A stretch of 64,000 nt of DNA from Microbacterium hydrocarbonoxydans (GCF_023715885.1 NZ_JAMBOY010000004.1:186001-250000), one strand, 5' to 3'. Counted from the first letter of the stretch, positions 23,902-32,474 are shown. The notes: generated from the letters alone by a model not told the origin. Made by a program: numbers and translations.

Positions 23902-25317
23902 TCAGCGGCCGACCAGGCCGGTGCGGTTGATGAGCAGATCGAGCGCCTCGTCGACGGCGGTGAGCACGCGCGCAGCCGCCTGATACGCGGTCTGATAGGT
24001 GAGCAGGTTGATGGTCTCCTCGTCACCGTCGACCGAGGCGTTCGACTGCTGCGCGGTGACGGCGGCGACCGCGCCCATGTCGGCGATGTCGGCCCGCTGA
24101 CGGTCTCCGGCGACGGTCACGGCGAATCCCGTCACGAAACTCGACCACACGGTGCTGGGTCCCGTGGCCGCCGACCCGAGGGTGCTGATGCGGTCGGCGA
24201 TCGTGGTGTCCTTGGCTCCGGCACCCGGCGCGGCCAGCGCGAGATCGGCGAGTCCGTCGGGTAGCACCCGGAGTCCGAGCGCGGCCGGTCCGCTCGGGTC
24301 GATCGCGAAGAAGTCGCCCCCCGGCGCGCCGGTGGACGTGACACCGGTGCGGTGGATGTCGTTGACGGCCGTCGCAAGGGCGGAGGCCGTCGCGTTGTAT
24401 GCCGCGGCGACGCCGGCGAGAGTGCCGCCATCGGCCGCAGGGCCGAGCGCGCTGAGGGCGCCGCCGACCGTTCCGCCCGTCACGGCGACCGGCAGCGCGG
24501 GACGATCCGCCCAGGCCACCGTGATCCGACCACCGGCGGCGATCTCGCGCGGACCACTCACCGTCAGCGCGCGACTGGCGTCGCCGGAGACGAGGGCGTT
24601 GCCGTCGATGCGGAGGGTCAAGGTGCCGTCGGCCTCGACGGCTCCCGTGGCGCCGACCGCGGTCGACAACTGCTGCGCGAGCACGTTGCGCTGATCGATG
24701 AGCTCGTTGGCGCCGCGCCCCGAGAGCAGAGCTTCGCGGATCTGCCCGTTGAGGGCCGCGACCTGCCCTGCGACCGCGTTGACATCGGTGATCTGCCGGT
24801 CCACCTGACCGCGCAGGTCGGTCCACTGACCGGCGATCGACTGATGTCCGGCGGCGATCTGACCGACGAGCACCTCGGCATTCGTCAGCACGACCTTGGC
24901 CGCCCCCGCATCCGGGGTGTTGGAGAGGTCGGACCAGCCCGCCCAGAACCGATTGAGGTTCGCGGCGAGTCCGTCGGACGTCGGCTCGGCCATCACGGCC
25001 TCCGCCTGACCGGCCGCGGTCGCCCTGGTGACCCAGAAGCCCGACGTGCCGAGGGCGTCGCGCACGCGCGCGTCGAGCAGGTCGTTCCCGAGTCGGGCGA
25101 CACCCGTGACTCCGACCCCTCCGCCGACGGTGAACGTCGTCGGCCAGAGGCCCGTCGACCCCGGAGCCGACAGCGACGTCTGCTCGAGCCGTTGGCGCGT
25201 GTAACCGGCGGTGGTCTGGTTGGCGATGTTCTGCCCGGTGACGGTCATGCCGGCGCGGGCCGCGGCGAGGGCGGATTCGGCGAGCCGGAGCCCTGCGAAC
25301 GACGACACCGTGATCAC
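23902..25317 (-). CDS. flgK: Flagellar hook-associated protein FlgK
   Basis: The protein is 471 aa. The rod/hook family N-terminus is FAGLRLAESALAAARAGMTVTGQNIANQTTAGYTRQRLEQ, and the C-terminus NLLTYQTAYQAAARVLTAVDEALDLLINRTGLVGR is the standard FlgK end. The middle carries FWAGWSDLSNTPDAGAAK and IDQRNVLAQQLSTAVG, typical of the family. The GTG start overlaps the flgN stop as GTGA. It is exported through the flagellar type III machine and needs FlgN, encoded upstream, as chaperone. Confidence 0.95.
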   Translation of the reverse strand: MITVSSFAGLRLAESALAAARAGMTVTGQNIANQTTAGYTRQRLEQTSLSAPGSTGLWPTTFTVGGGVGVTGVARLGNDLLDARVRDALGTSGFWVTRATAAGQAEAVMAEPTSDGLAANLNRFWAGWSDLSNTPDAGAAKVVLTNAEVLVGQIAAGHQSIAGQWTDLRGQVDRQITDVNAVAGQVAALNGQIREALLSGRGANELIDQRNVLAQQLSTAVGATGAVEADGTLTLRIDGNALVSGDASRALTVSGPREIAAGGRITVAWADRPALPVAVTGGTVGGALSALGPAADGGTLAGVAAAYNATASALATAVNDIHRTGVTSTGAPGGDFFAIDPSGPAALGLRVLPDGLADLALAAPGAGAKDTTIADRISTLGSAATGPSTVWSSFVTGFAVTVAGDRQRADIADMGAVAAVTAQQSNASVDGDEETINLLTYQTAYQAAARVLTAVDEALDLLINRTGLVGR

Positions 25318-25796
25318 ACCCTCGTGTCGAGCAGTCGGGCGTCGCCGTCGCGGACGACGTCGCCGGACGGGTCGTATTCACCGGTCGGCGTACCGAGGCC
25401 GGCGATGGTCTCCTGGGTGACGCGGATCGCCGTGCGCAGGCGCTGCTCGTTGACCTTCTTCATCTGGGCGATCTCCTCGGCGAGCGAGGTCATCGCCTCG
25501 AGGTGCCCGGACATGACCTCGCGCCAGGCGTCGGTGGGCGCGGCGTCGATCAGCTCCCGCAGCGTCGTGGCCTCCGGCACCCCCCACTCGTCGGCGACGG
25601 CGACCACCAGGGTGTCGCGTGAGAGGGCGACCGTCGGCATCGCGGCCAGCACGCGATCGATCTCGTTCGCCGCGTGGTGGATCCAGCGGTTGCGTCCGGT
25701 TGCGAGGAGCATCTGCTGCTCGTCGAGCTTGAAGAGCAGCACCTCGAGCAGATCGCGCTCTCGCATCAGCTGCATGCTCAGGTCGTGAGCGGCCAC
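25314..25796 (-). CDS. flgN: FlgN-family flagellar export chaperone
   Basis: The protein is 160 aa from GTG 25796 with GAGG upstream. It is almost entirely helical: LSMQLMRERDLLEVLLFKLDEQQMLLATGRNRWIHHAANEIDRVLA, then EIAQMKKVNEQRLRTAIRVTQETIAGLG, the FlgN pattern. The product should hold FlgK and FlgL for export, matching its place before both. A copy of the island promoter (25852-25880) lies 56 bp upstream. The last part (GEYDPSGDVVRDGDARLLDTRV) looks disordered. Confidence 0.88.
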   Translation of the reverse strand: MAAHDLSMQLMRERDLLEVLLFKLDEQQMLLATGRNRWIHHAANEIDRVLAAMPTVALSRDTLVVAVADEWGVPEATTLRELIDAAPTDAWREVMSGHLEAMTSLAEEIAQMKKVNEQRLRTAIRVTQETIAGLGTPTGEYDPSGDVVRDGDARLLDTRV

Positions 25797-25825
25797 GGTT
25801 CGTCACCTCGTCAGTCGCGGTTTGC

Positions 25826-25843
25826 CGACGGGATTGCCCGTCG
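25826..25843 (-). promoter_or_regulatory. 5' leader hairpin of flgN operon, without a GGA loop
   Basis: On the minus strand CGACGGG-CAAT-CCCGTCG makes a perfect 7-bp stem with a 4-nt loop, just after the predicted transcription start. It sits where other flagellar leaders carry GGA-loop hairpins, but its loop has no GGA. This operon encodes FliW. Confidence 0.6.
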
Positions 25844-25851
25844 TACTCAGG

Positions 25852-25880
25852 ACTATCGCGACATCGATGTGCGGGGTAAC
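25852..25880 (-). promoter_or_regulatory. Flagellar-class promoter of flgN-flgK-flgL-fliW
   Basis: On the minus strand GTTAC (25880-25876), 16 nt, GCGATAGT (25859-25852). It is one of six such sites in the island and lies in the csrA-flgN gap. The -10 resembles the FliA/WhiG -10 GCCGATAA; the -35 differs from the classic TAAA. Confidence 0.8.
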
Positions 25881-25915
25881 TCGGGCCGGATGGGGAGAAC
25901 TCCCCATTGACAGCC

Positions 25916-26164
25916 TCAGGGTTTCGTGCTGATCCGCGCGAGCGCCCCCAGCAGGGCGTTCTCTGCGGCGTCGTCGGCCGAGGTCTGCACGGCCTCCTGG
26001 TTGGCGTCGGAGACCGCGAGCACGATCTCCGCGCGATTGATGCGCTTGTCGCGCGGTGCATCGATGCCGACTCGGACGCCGCCCGGTGTGACCGCGAGGA
26101 TCGTGACCGTGATGTCGTCGCCGATCAGGATGCTCTCATTCGCGCGCCTCGTGAGTACCAGCAT
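25916..26164 (-). CDS. csrA: CsrA translational regulator
   Basis: The protein is 82 aa from ATG 26164 (MLVLTRRANESILIGDDITVTILAV). CsrA binds GGA motifs in mRNA leaders and usually blocks ribosome access. The RNA-contact residues known from E. coli are kept: Leu4 and Arg6 in MLVLTRR, and the Arg of the RINRAEI segment (equivalent to Arg44). A C-terminal extension of about 20 residues (SADDAAENALLGALARISTKP) follows the core. It lies next to flgN-flgK-flgL-fliW, with FliW its likely antagonist. Candidate target hairpins occur in at least four flagellar leaders in this window. Confidence 0.95.
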   Translation of the reverse strand: MLVLTRRANESILIGDDITVTILAVTPGGVRVGIDAPRDKRINRAEIVLAVSDANQEAVQTSADDAAENALLGALARISTKP

Positions 26165-26249
26165 GCTCGTCCGCCTTCCATGGCCGGCGCGCCGACGCAC
26201 GCCCAGACAAAACTAGCGCAGGTTCCGCTCGTAAATGAGAGGACGCAGC

Positions 26250-26471
26250 CTAGATCCTCACGGCTTTGTCGAGCACCTCCGGTCGAAGAACCACGCTGGC
26301 AGCGAGTATCTCCATCCCGATCACGTGACCCTGCGCGTCGAAATCGAGGATGATCTCGCCGCGGCCGCCCGGAGGATATAGCTCGGGGATCTGAACGACC
26401 GCTTCTCCATCCGCGATATCCCCCAGAGCGAGGTACGCCGCATCTACTTCGGAGTCATATCGGATCTTCAT
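26250..26471 (-). CDS. DUF2283 family protein
   Basis: The protein is 73 aa. MKIRYDSEVDAAYLALGDI, followed by GEIILDFDAQGHVIGMEILAASVVL, is the DUF2283 pattern. Such small proteins are common in accessory regions, and their function is unknown. Its start overlaps the end of the upstream small exported-protein gene by 17 bp. Both sit in a visibly lower-GC segment between flhA and csrA, suggesting later insertion. Confidence 0.85.
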   Translation of the reverse strand: MKIRYDSEVDAAYLALGDIADGEAVVQIPELYPPGGRGEIILDFDAQGHVIGMEILAASVVLRPEVLDKAVRI

Positions 26472-26700
26472 CGCCCTCCGCTACTTCCCTCGCCACCTGC
26501 GCGGGTGACGGCCGTTCACCCTCAGAGTTGTCCGAGACTGCTCCTGCCAGCACCTCGGGGACGACGAGTTCCGCAACGGACACTGGATCGAGCTCGTCCT
26601 GTTCACTCGCTTCATGGTTGGCGACCATCGACGAGGCAGCGAGGGATATCGCTAGAAGGCCCGACGCAATTCTGATCTTCTGGACGGGTGGCAACATCAT
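26455..26700 (-). CDS. Small predicted exported protein, unknown function
   Basis: The protein is 81 aa from ATG 26700, with GGGAG 6 nt upstream. Residues 6-27 (VQKIRIASGLLAISLAASSMVA) look like a signal peptide or membrane anchor, followed by an acidic, low-complexity tail (EASEQDELDPVSVAELVVPEVLAG and on). No domain recognised. An in-frame extension to 26802 is possible but lacks support. GC is about 57% against about 70% around it. It overlaps the DUF2283 gene by 17 bp. Confidence 0.5.
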   Translation of the reverse strand: MMLPPVQKIRIASGLLAISLAASSMVANHEASEQDELDPVSVAELVVPEVLAGAVSDNSEGERPSPAQVAREVAEGDEDPI

Positions 26701-26834
26701 GATGCTCTCCCATCGAGGAGATGAACTCTCGACGAAGATCGTCCACACGTTGGCCCGGTATGGCAGTATGCACACGGCGACGAGCATTGCGCCTGAAGAC
26801 AAAGCTGCCGCGCAATCTGGTTCCTCTGGGTGAA

Positions 26835-28898
26835 TCAGTTCGCCATCGGGAGGGCGGTGGGCGCGATGCGCACGACACCGACCACATCGGTCGCGAATCC
26901 GCCGGCCGCGGCCTCGTCGTACGACAGCACAGGCAGCCCGCGCACCTGGGCCGTCAGCATCTTCCGCACCGCCGCGCGGAGCGAGGGAGCGCAGACCAGC
27001 ACCGGCTCGGGGCCGGACTGATCGAGTTCCGCGACGGTCCGCCGTACGCTCTCGAGCAGCTGCATCGTGGCCTCGGGGCTCAGCACGATCTGAGTCTGTC
27101 CTTCGACGGCTCGCATTCCCTCCAGCATCTGCTGCTCGAGCATCGGGTCAAACATGAGCACGCGGAGGCGACCGTCCTGTGCGAAGCGCGCGGCGATGGC
27201 CGGCCCCAGAGCAGCGCGCGCCGCGTCGACGAGACCCGGGGTGTCGGTCGCGGTCTTCGCCCGGAGCGCGAGCGCCTCGTAGATGCGGGCGAGGTCGTTG
27301 ATCGGGACTCGCTCCGAGAGCAGCCCGGCGAGCACACGCTGGATCGCCGCGAGCGAGAGCATCGCGGGCGTCAGCTCCTCGACGGTCGCCGGGCTGGACT
27401 GCTTCAGGTGCTCGGTCAGCTGCCGCACGTCCTCGAGCGAGAGCAGTCTGTCCGCCTGGCTCTGCACCACGTCGGACAGATGGGTGATGATGACGCTCGC
27501 CCGGTCGATGACGGTCGCCCCCGCCATGTCGGCGGCGTGCGACATCTCGGTCGGCACCCACTTGCCCTCGAGACCGAAAACTGGGTCGGTCACGGCCGTG
27601 CCCGGCAGCTGCTCGAGCCCGGTCCCGATGGCCAGCACATGGCCGCGTGGCACCGTGCCACGGCCGACCTCGACGCCCGCGATGAGCAGCGCGTAGGTCT
27701 GAGCCGGCAGATCGATGTTGTCGCGCGTGCGCACCGGCGGCATCAGGATGCCGATCTCCATCGCGAGCTTGCGGCGCAGCGACTTCACCCTGGTCAGCAG
27801 ATCGCCCTGACCGCCCGAAGCGAGATCGACGATGTCGGGGGCCAGCGAGATCTCGAGAGCGTGCACCCGCATCCGGTCCATGAGTTCTTCCGGCCCCTCG
27901 GCCGCGGCCTCGGCCGCCTCGAGCTGCTGGGCGTCCAGCGCCGCGGCCGTCTCCCGCGCCTCGTTCGCCCGCACCCGCGAGGCGGCGAACAGCAGCACGG
28001 CGCCGATCGCGAGGAACACCAGCAGCGGCATCCCGGGGATGAAACCCATCGCGCAGGCGGCGAGGCCCGTGATGAGCAACGCGTTGCGCGACTGCAGCAG
28101 CTGGCGGCCCGCCGCCTGACCCATCTCGGCCTCGGCGTTCTCGCGGGTCACGATCATGCCGGTGGACACGGCCATGAGCAACGCCGGGATCTGGGTGACC
28201 AGGCCGTCGCCGATCGTCAGGATGCTGTACGTCTCGAGCGCCTCGCCGACCTCCATGCCGTGCTGGACCATGCCGATGACGATGCCGCCGACGAAGTTGA
28301 TGACGACGATGACGATCCCGGCGATCGCGTCGCCCTTCACGAACTTCGACGCACCGTCCATCGCACCGTAGAAGTCGGCCTCCGCGGCGACCTCGGCCCG
28401 ACGCGCGCGAGCCTCGGCCTCGGTGATCAGTCCGGCGTTGAGGTCGGCGTCGATCGCCATCTGCTTGCCCGGCATGGCGTCGAGGGTGAAGCGTGCTCCG
28501 ACCTCGGCGACGCGCTCCGCGCCCTTGGTCACCACGACGAACTGGATGACGGTGAGTATCAGGAAGATCACCGCGCCGATCACGAGGGATCCGCTGATGG
28601 TGATCTGACCGAACGCCTGGATGACCTGTCCGGCGTGCGCCTCACTGAGAACCAGGCGAGTCGACGCGACGTTGAGCCCCAGCCGGAACAGGGTGGCGAC
28701 CAGCAGCAGGCTCGGGAACACCGAGAACTCCAGCGGCTTCTTGATGAACATCGCCGTGAGCAGGATCAGCAGGGCGAACGAGATGTTGACGACGATGAGC
28801 ACGTCGAGCAGCGGAGTGGGGATCGGGACGATGAGCAGCAGGATGATGCCGACGACGCCGACCGGCACTGCGGCCTTCGACAGGATCTGTCCGATCAT
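26835..28898 (-). CDS. flhA: Flagellar type III export protein FlhA
   Basis: The protein is 687 aa. The N-terminal half has eight membrane segments with the FHIPEP signature region (FPSLLLVATLFRLGLNVASTRLVL; FTLDAMPGKQMAIDADLNAG). The cytosolic export domain begins near residue 330 (LEISLAPDIVDLASGGQGDLLTRVKSLRRKLAMEIG). It is part of the export gate and receives chaperone-substrate complexes. Last gene of fliP-fliQ-fliR-flhB-flhA. The 64-bp gap to flhB carries an 18-bp tandem duplication. Confidence 0.96.
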   Translation of the reverse strand: MIGQILSKAAVPVGVVGIILLLIVPIPTPLLDVLIVVNISFALLILLTAMFIKKPLEFSVFPSLLLVATLFRLGLNVASTRLVLSEAHAGQVIQAFGQITISGSLVIGAVIFLILTVIQFVVVTKGAERVAEVGARFTLDAMPGKQMAIDADLNAGLITEAEARARRAEVAAEADFYGAMDGASKFVKGDAIAGIVIVVINFVGGIVIGMVQHGMEVGEALETYSILTIGDGLVTQIPALLMAVSTGMIVTRENAEAEMGQAAGRQLLQSRNALLITGLAACAMGFIPGMPLLVFLAIGAVLLFAASRVRANEARETAAALDAQQLEAAEAAAEGPEELMDRMRVHALEISLAPDIVDLASGGQGDLLTRVKSLRRKLAMEIGILMPPVRTRDNIDLPAQTYALLIAGVEVGRGTVPRGHVLAIGTGLEQLPGTAVTDPVFGLEGKWVPTEMSHAADMAGATVIDRASVIITHLSDVVQSQADRLLSLEDVRQLTEHLKQSSPATVEELTPAMLSLAAIQRVLAGLLSERVPINDLARIYEALALRAKTATDTPGLVDAARAALGPAIAARFAQDGRLRVLMFDPMLEQQMLEGMRAVEGQTQIVLSPEATMQLLESVRRTVAELDQSGPEPVLVCAPSLRAAVRKMLTAQVRGLPVLSYDEAAAGGFATDVVGVVRIAPTALPMAN

Positions 28899-28920
28899 GG
28901 GTGTCTCGTTCTCTCGTGAC

Positions 28921-28956
28921 GGTGGATGTGCGCGGTGCGGTGGATGTGCGAAGTGC
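28921..28956. repeat. Tandem repeat of two 18-bp units in the flhB-flhA gap
   Basis: ggtggatgtgcgcggtgc (28921-28938) is followed by ggtggatgtgcgaagtgc (28939-28956); the units differ at two bases. A partial third unit (ggtgg) follows. It lies in the untranslated gap upstream of flhA. Confidence 0.85.
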
Positions 28957-28962
28957 GGTGGC

Positions 28963-30066
28963 TCACAGGCCGCGATCGCGGGTGCTCTCGAACGGCATGG
29001 TGTGGGTGCCGCGCGCCGACCCTCGACGCTTCAGATGCTCGATGAAGGCGAGCACCTGGGCGACTGCGGTGTAGAGCTCTTCGGGGATCTCGCGTCCGAG
29101 CTCGCACGCCGAGTGCAGCGCTCTCGCGAGCGGGATGTCGCGCACCATCGGCACACCGGACTCCTCCGCCTTCTCGCGGATCTTCTGCGCCACGACGCCC
29201 GCGCCCTTCGCGACGACGCGCGGGGCGGACTTGCCCGGTTCGTATCGGAGGGCGACCGCCACGTGGGTCGGATTGACGAGCACGACGTCACTGTCGCCGA
29301 CGGCCGCGATCATGCGGTTCCGGCTCAGCGCGATCTGACGCGAGCGACGCTGGGAGCGCACGAGCGGGTCGCCCTCGCTCTTCTTGTGCTCATCCTTCGC
29401 CTCTTTCTTCGTCATGTGCGTGTGCTTGCGGTTGCGGCGCATCACGACCACGACGTCGATCGCGGCGAGCAGGATGCCGACGGCCACCGCGACCTGCAGC
29501 AGTGCGACCGCTCCCCCGGCAGCCTGCTCGAGGAGCCACGTGATGTTGTGACTCCCGCTCGCCATGAGCACGGGCACGAGGCCCGACACGACGATCCACA
29601 GCGAGATGCCGATCGCGACGGTCTTGAGAAGCGCCTTGAGCCCCTCCCACAGCGCCTGGCGCCCGAAGACCCGCTGGAGTCCGGCCACGATGTTGAACTG
29701 CTCGGCGCGCATCGGCACACCGCGAAGGTGAATGCCGCCCTGGGCGACGGCGGTCGCGGCGGTGGCCAGCAGTACCACAAGGAGCATCGGCAGCAGCACG
29801 CCTCCGAGCGACGTGATCGCCGCACCCAGCGCGTCCATCGCGACTTCGTCGGCGGGGTGGCGCGCGACCTGCGACACGCGGAGGAAGAGATCGGTGGTGA
29901 CCTGGGTGCCCGCGGCGACGGTCGGCACCATCATCACGGCGGCCGCGGCGATGCACACCCAGGCCGTGAAGTCCTGGCTGCGCCCGATCTGGCCCTTGCG
30001 ACGGGCATCCCTGAGCCGCTGCTCGGTGGCCTTCTCGGTGCGTTCCCCGGTGTCGACGTCGCTCAC
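28963..30066 (-). CDS. flhB: Flagellar export switch protein FlhB
   Basis: The protein is 367 aa. The N-terminus EKATEQRLRDARRKGQIGRSQDF is characteristic, four membrane segments follow, and the self-cleavage site NPTH occurs in VVLVNPTHVAVALRYEPG. FlhB switches the export apparatus from rod-hook to filament substrates. The C-terminal tail after the cytosolic domain (RRGSARGTHTMPFESTRDRGL) is short and unremarkable. The GTG start overlaps the fliR stop as GTGA. Confidence 0.96.
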   Translation of the reverse strand: MSDVDTGERTEKATEQRLRDARRKGQIGRSQDFTAWVCIAAAAVMMVPTVAAGTQVTTDLFLRVSQVARHPADEVAMDALGAAITSLGGVLLPMLLVVLLATAATAVAQGGIHLRGVPMRAEQFNIVAGLQRVFGRQALWEGLKALLKTVAIGISLWIVVSGLVPVLMASGSHNITWLLEQAAGGAVALLQVAVAVGILLAAIDVVVVMRRNRKHTHMTKKEAKDEHKKSEGDPLVRSQRRSRQIALSRNRMIAAVGDSDVVLVNPTHVAVALRYEPGKSAPRVVAKGAGVVAQKIREKAEESGVPMVRDIPLARALHSACELGREIPEELYTAVAQVLAFIEHLKRRGSARGTHTMPFESTRDRGL

Positions 30067-30827
30067 CGCGTCACCCCCACGAGCAGCCGGGCGGCGTCTT
30101 CGGCGATCGCTCCGACCACGCCGGGGAGGGCGGCGTAGACGAAGCCGACCAGTACGAGCGTGAGCCCGATCTTCGCGGGGAAGCCCATCGCGAAGGCGTT
30201 GAGCGCGGGCGCGACCCTCGTCACGAGCCCCAGACCGACGTCGGCGAGGAACAGCACGATCAGCAGCGGGCCGGCGATCTGCACCGCGCTGAGCATCATC
30301 TGGCCAGTCGCGCCGACGAGCGCTTCGGCGGGGCTCGTGAGGTCGATGACGCCGGAGACGGGGATCGCGTCGAACGAGCGGAAGAGCCCGCCCAGCACGA
30401 GCTGATAGCCATCGGAGGCGAACAGGAGCAGCAGCGCGGTCATCTGGAAGAGGCGGGTGAACTGGGCGCCGTTGATCGCCATACCCGGATCGAACGCCTG
30501 CGCCAATTGGAAGCCGCCGAACGTGTCGACGAGGTGACCGGCTCCCTGGATCGCGCTGAAGAGCACCATGACGAGGAAGCCGAGCAGCGCCCCCGTGAAC
30601 GCCTGCCCCACGAGGGCCAGCAGGAAGCCGCCGGTGTCAAGACGCTCGTATCCGACCGTGACCACGGGCGAGACGGCGAGAGCGAGACCCGCTCCCAGCA
30701 TCGCGCGGATGCGCATCGGGATCGTGGCATGGCTGAACGGCGGCGCCAGCACGAGGAACGCCGTGATGCGCACGCAGGCGAGCGCCGTGGCCTCGAGCCA
30801 GGTGAAGTCGATGGGGATGTTCATCAT
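30063..30827 (-). CDS. fliR: Flagellar export protein FliR
   Basis: The protein is 254 aa with about six membrane segments, starting FTWLEATALACVRITAFLVLAPPF and including the family region QAFDPGMAINGAQFTRLFQMTALLLLF. It forms the export gate core with FliP and FliQ. The start overlaps the fliQ stop; fliR and flhB also overlap, so this part of the operon is tightly coupled. Confidence 0.95.
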   Translation of the reverse strand: MMNIPIDFTWLEATALACVRITAFLVLAPPFSHATIPMRIRAMLGAGLALAVSPVVTVGYERLDTGGFLLALVGQAFTGALLGFLVMVLFSAIQGAGHLVDTFGGFQLAQAFDPGMAINGAQFTRLFQMTALLLLFASDGYQLVLGGLFRSFDAIPVSGVIDLTSPAEALVGATGQMMLSAVQIAGPLLIVLFLADVGLGLVTRVAPALNAFAMGFPAKIGLTLVLVGFVYAALPGVVGAIAEDAARLLVGVTR

Positions 30828-31099
30828 CCGCCGTTCAGCAGACCGGGGATGCGGGCGAACATCTCGTTCGAGAAGGCGATGAGCTCGGCGATCATCCAGT
30901 GCCCGCTCACGAGCAGCGCGATGCCCACCGCCACGAGCTTCGGCACGAACGAGATCGTCATCTCCTGCACCTGGGTGATCGACTGCAGCAGCGAGATCGC
31001 GAACCCCACGACGAGGGCCGTGATCAGGAGCGGTGCGCAGAGCTTCGCGCCGAGGATCAGGGCTGCCTGTCCGATGTCGATGACGGCTTCGGGGCTCAT
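30824..31099 (-). CDS. fliQ: Flagellar export protein FliQ
   Basis: The protein is 91 aa with two membrane helices (ALILGAKLCAPLLITALVVGFAISLLQSITQVQEMTISFVPKLVAVGIALLVSGHWM), the FliQ pattern. It has normal length. The start overlaps the fliP stop and its stop overlaps the fliR start, both as ATGA. Confidence 0.96.
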   Translation of the reverse strand: MSPEAVIDIGQAALILGAKLCAPLLITALVVGFAISLLQSITQVQEMTISFVPKLVAVGIALLVSGHWMIAELIAFSNEMFARIPGLLNGG

Positions 31100-31941
31100 C
31101 CGCCGCCCCCGCTGTACGACTGCACGAGGGCGGTGATGATCATTCCCCAGCCGTCGATGAGCAGGAAGAGAAGGATCTTGAACGGCAGCGAGATCATCAC
31201 CGGCGGGAGCATCATCATCCCCATCGACATGAGGGCGCTGGCCACGACGAGGTCGATGACGAGGAACGGGACGAAGATCACGAACCCGATGAGGAAAGCG
31301 GCCCGGAGCTCGCTGATCATGAACGCCGGAACGAGGGTCTGCAGCGGGATGCTCGCCGCGTCGGTCGGGTTGCCGAGCTGCGCGGCACGGTGCATGAGGG
31401 CGATGTCCTCCTCACGCGTGTACGACAGCATCCAGTCCCGCAGCGGCGCCTGCGCGAGGTCGAACGCCTGACCGAAGTCGATCTGGCCCGCCGTGAACGG
31501 GCTCACGGCGACGGTGTTGATGTCGGTGAGCACCGGCCACATGATGAACAGCGTGAGGAACAGGCTGAGGCCGGCGAGCACCTGGTTGGGCGGGATCGAG
31601 GGCAGCGAGAGTGCGTTCCGGGTCAGAGCGAGCACGACGAAGATCTTCGTGAAGCTCGACATCATCAGCAGCAGCGCCGGCGCGACGCTCAGCACGGTGA
31701 TGCCGAGCAGCGTCATGATGCTGTCGGACGGCGTTCCGTTGATGCCGTTGATGGTCACGCCACCGCCGTCGCCGGTCTCGGAGGGCAGGACAGCCGCCTG
31801 AGCATCCGCTGCCCCGAGCACGACCATCGCGGCGGCCACTCCGACCGCGACGAGCGCGACCGTGACGACTCTCCGGGTCACCCGCGCGCGCCGACGCCGC
31901 TCGAGCGCACGCGGCGCGGAGAGGGGCACGGCTGAGGACAC
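31096..31941 (-). CDS. fliP: Flagellar export protein FliP
   Basis: The protein is 281 aa from GTG 31941 with GGAG upstream. A cleavable-type signal segment (VVTVALVAVGVAAAMVVLGAADAQA) precedes the mature FliP core, whose signatures are SFTKIFVVLALTRNALSLPSIPPNQVLAGLSLFLTLFIMWP and MMMLPPVMISLPFKILLFLLIDGWGMI. The N-terminal basic tail is longer than in E. coli. A flagellar promoter with a GGA-loop leader hairpin lies 50-100 bp upstream, so fliP heads its own transcript even though fliO lies just before. Confidence 0.95.
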   Translation of the reverse strand: MSSAVPLSAPRALERRRRARVTRRVVTVALVAVGVAAAMVVLGAADAQAAVLPSETGDGGGVTINGINGTPSDSIMTLLGITVLSVAPALLLMMSSFTKIFVVLALTRNALSLPSIPPNQVLAGLSLFLTLFIMWPVLTDINTVAVSPFTAGQIDFGQAFDLAQAPLRDWMLSYTREEDIALMHRAAQLGNPTDAASIPLQTLVPAFMISELRAAFLIGFVIFVPFLVIDLVVASALMSMGMMMLPPVMISLPFKILLFLLIDGWGMIITALVQSYSGGGG

Positions 31942-31989
31942 GGCGGCACTCCGGGAATGGGTGTCGTGGCCGATCCGTAGCCGAGGGGG

Positions 31990-32006
31990 CGAGCTATCCG
32001 TGCTCG
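31990..32006 (-). promoter_or_regulatory. Predicted CsrA-type leader hairpin, fliP operon
   Basis: On the minus strand CGAGC-ACGGATA-GCTCG forms a 5-bp stem with a 7-nt loop containing GGA. It starts about 6 nt after the -10 element, so it is at or next to the mRNA 5' end. The same hairpin recurs before flgB (identical loop) and fliH. Confidence 0.65.
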
Positions 32007-32012
32007 CAGACG

Positions 32013-32042
32013 ACTATCGCGACAGAGCGTCCTCGGCGTAAC
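32013..32042 (-). promoter_or_regulatory. Flagellar-class promoter of fliP-fliQ-fliR-flhB-flhA
   Basis: On the minus strand GTTAC (32042-32038), 17 nt, GCGATAGT (32020-32013). It lies 13 bp past the fliO stop. Confidence 0.8.
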
Positions 32043-32055
32043 CCCGGCGTCGGTG

Positions 32056-32472
32056 TCAGGCGACGGAGCGCAGCGCCCTGTCGACGATGTCGTCGGGCGG
32101 GGTGCTCGCCGCCTCATCGACGGCCGTGATCGACTCGTCCTCGGCGACCGGGGCCTCCTGCGTGTCGACGACGCTCACACCCTGCTCGGTCACGCCGAGC
32201 ACGTAACGGATTCCTCCGAACTCGGCCACGACCAGCTGGGCGCGACCGCCGAGCCCCGACCGCGCCACCACGGTGATCCTCTCCTGGCGCGTGCGGCGCA
32301 CCGGTGCGGGACGCGGAGCACGCGTCCGCGCGAGCTTCTTGGGAACGAGCCCGGCGAGAGGACCCGTCCCCGTCGACTGGCTCTTCTGCAACCGCTTGCT
32401 GAGGAAGACGAGCAGACCGAGCACGGCGGCCAGCGCGACGATCGCGCGCACCGCGACGAGCAGGTCGTCCAT
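32056..32472 (-). CDS. fliO: Flagellar protein FliO
   Basis: The protein is 138 aa. One N-terminal membrane helix (VRAIVALAAVLGLLVFLSKRLQ) is followed by a basic linker and a small beta domain (QERITVVARSGLGGRAQLVVAEFGGIRYVLGVTEQGVSVV) typical of FliO, which helps FliP assemble. It is the last gene of the flbD-motA operon and is followed at once by the fliP promoter. Confidence 0.9.
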   Translation of the reverse strand: MDDLLVAVRAIVALAAVLGLLVFLSKRLQKSQSTGTGPLAGLVPKKLARTRAPRPAPVRRTRQERITVVARSGLGGRAQLVVAEFGGIRYVLGVTEQGVSVVDTQEAPVAEDESITAVDEAASTPPDDIVDRALRSVA

Positions 32473-32474
32473 GG

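Noticed and set aside
26212..26219. GCGCTAGT on the minus strand before csrA, one base from the flagellar -10
   Set aside because: No GTTAC-like -35 is found 16-17 nt upstream; the nearest (TTTAC, 26235-26231) is only 11 nt away, so it does not fit the class.
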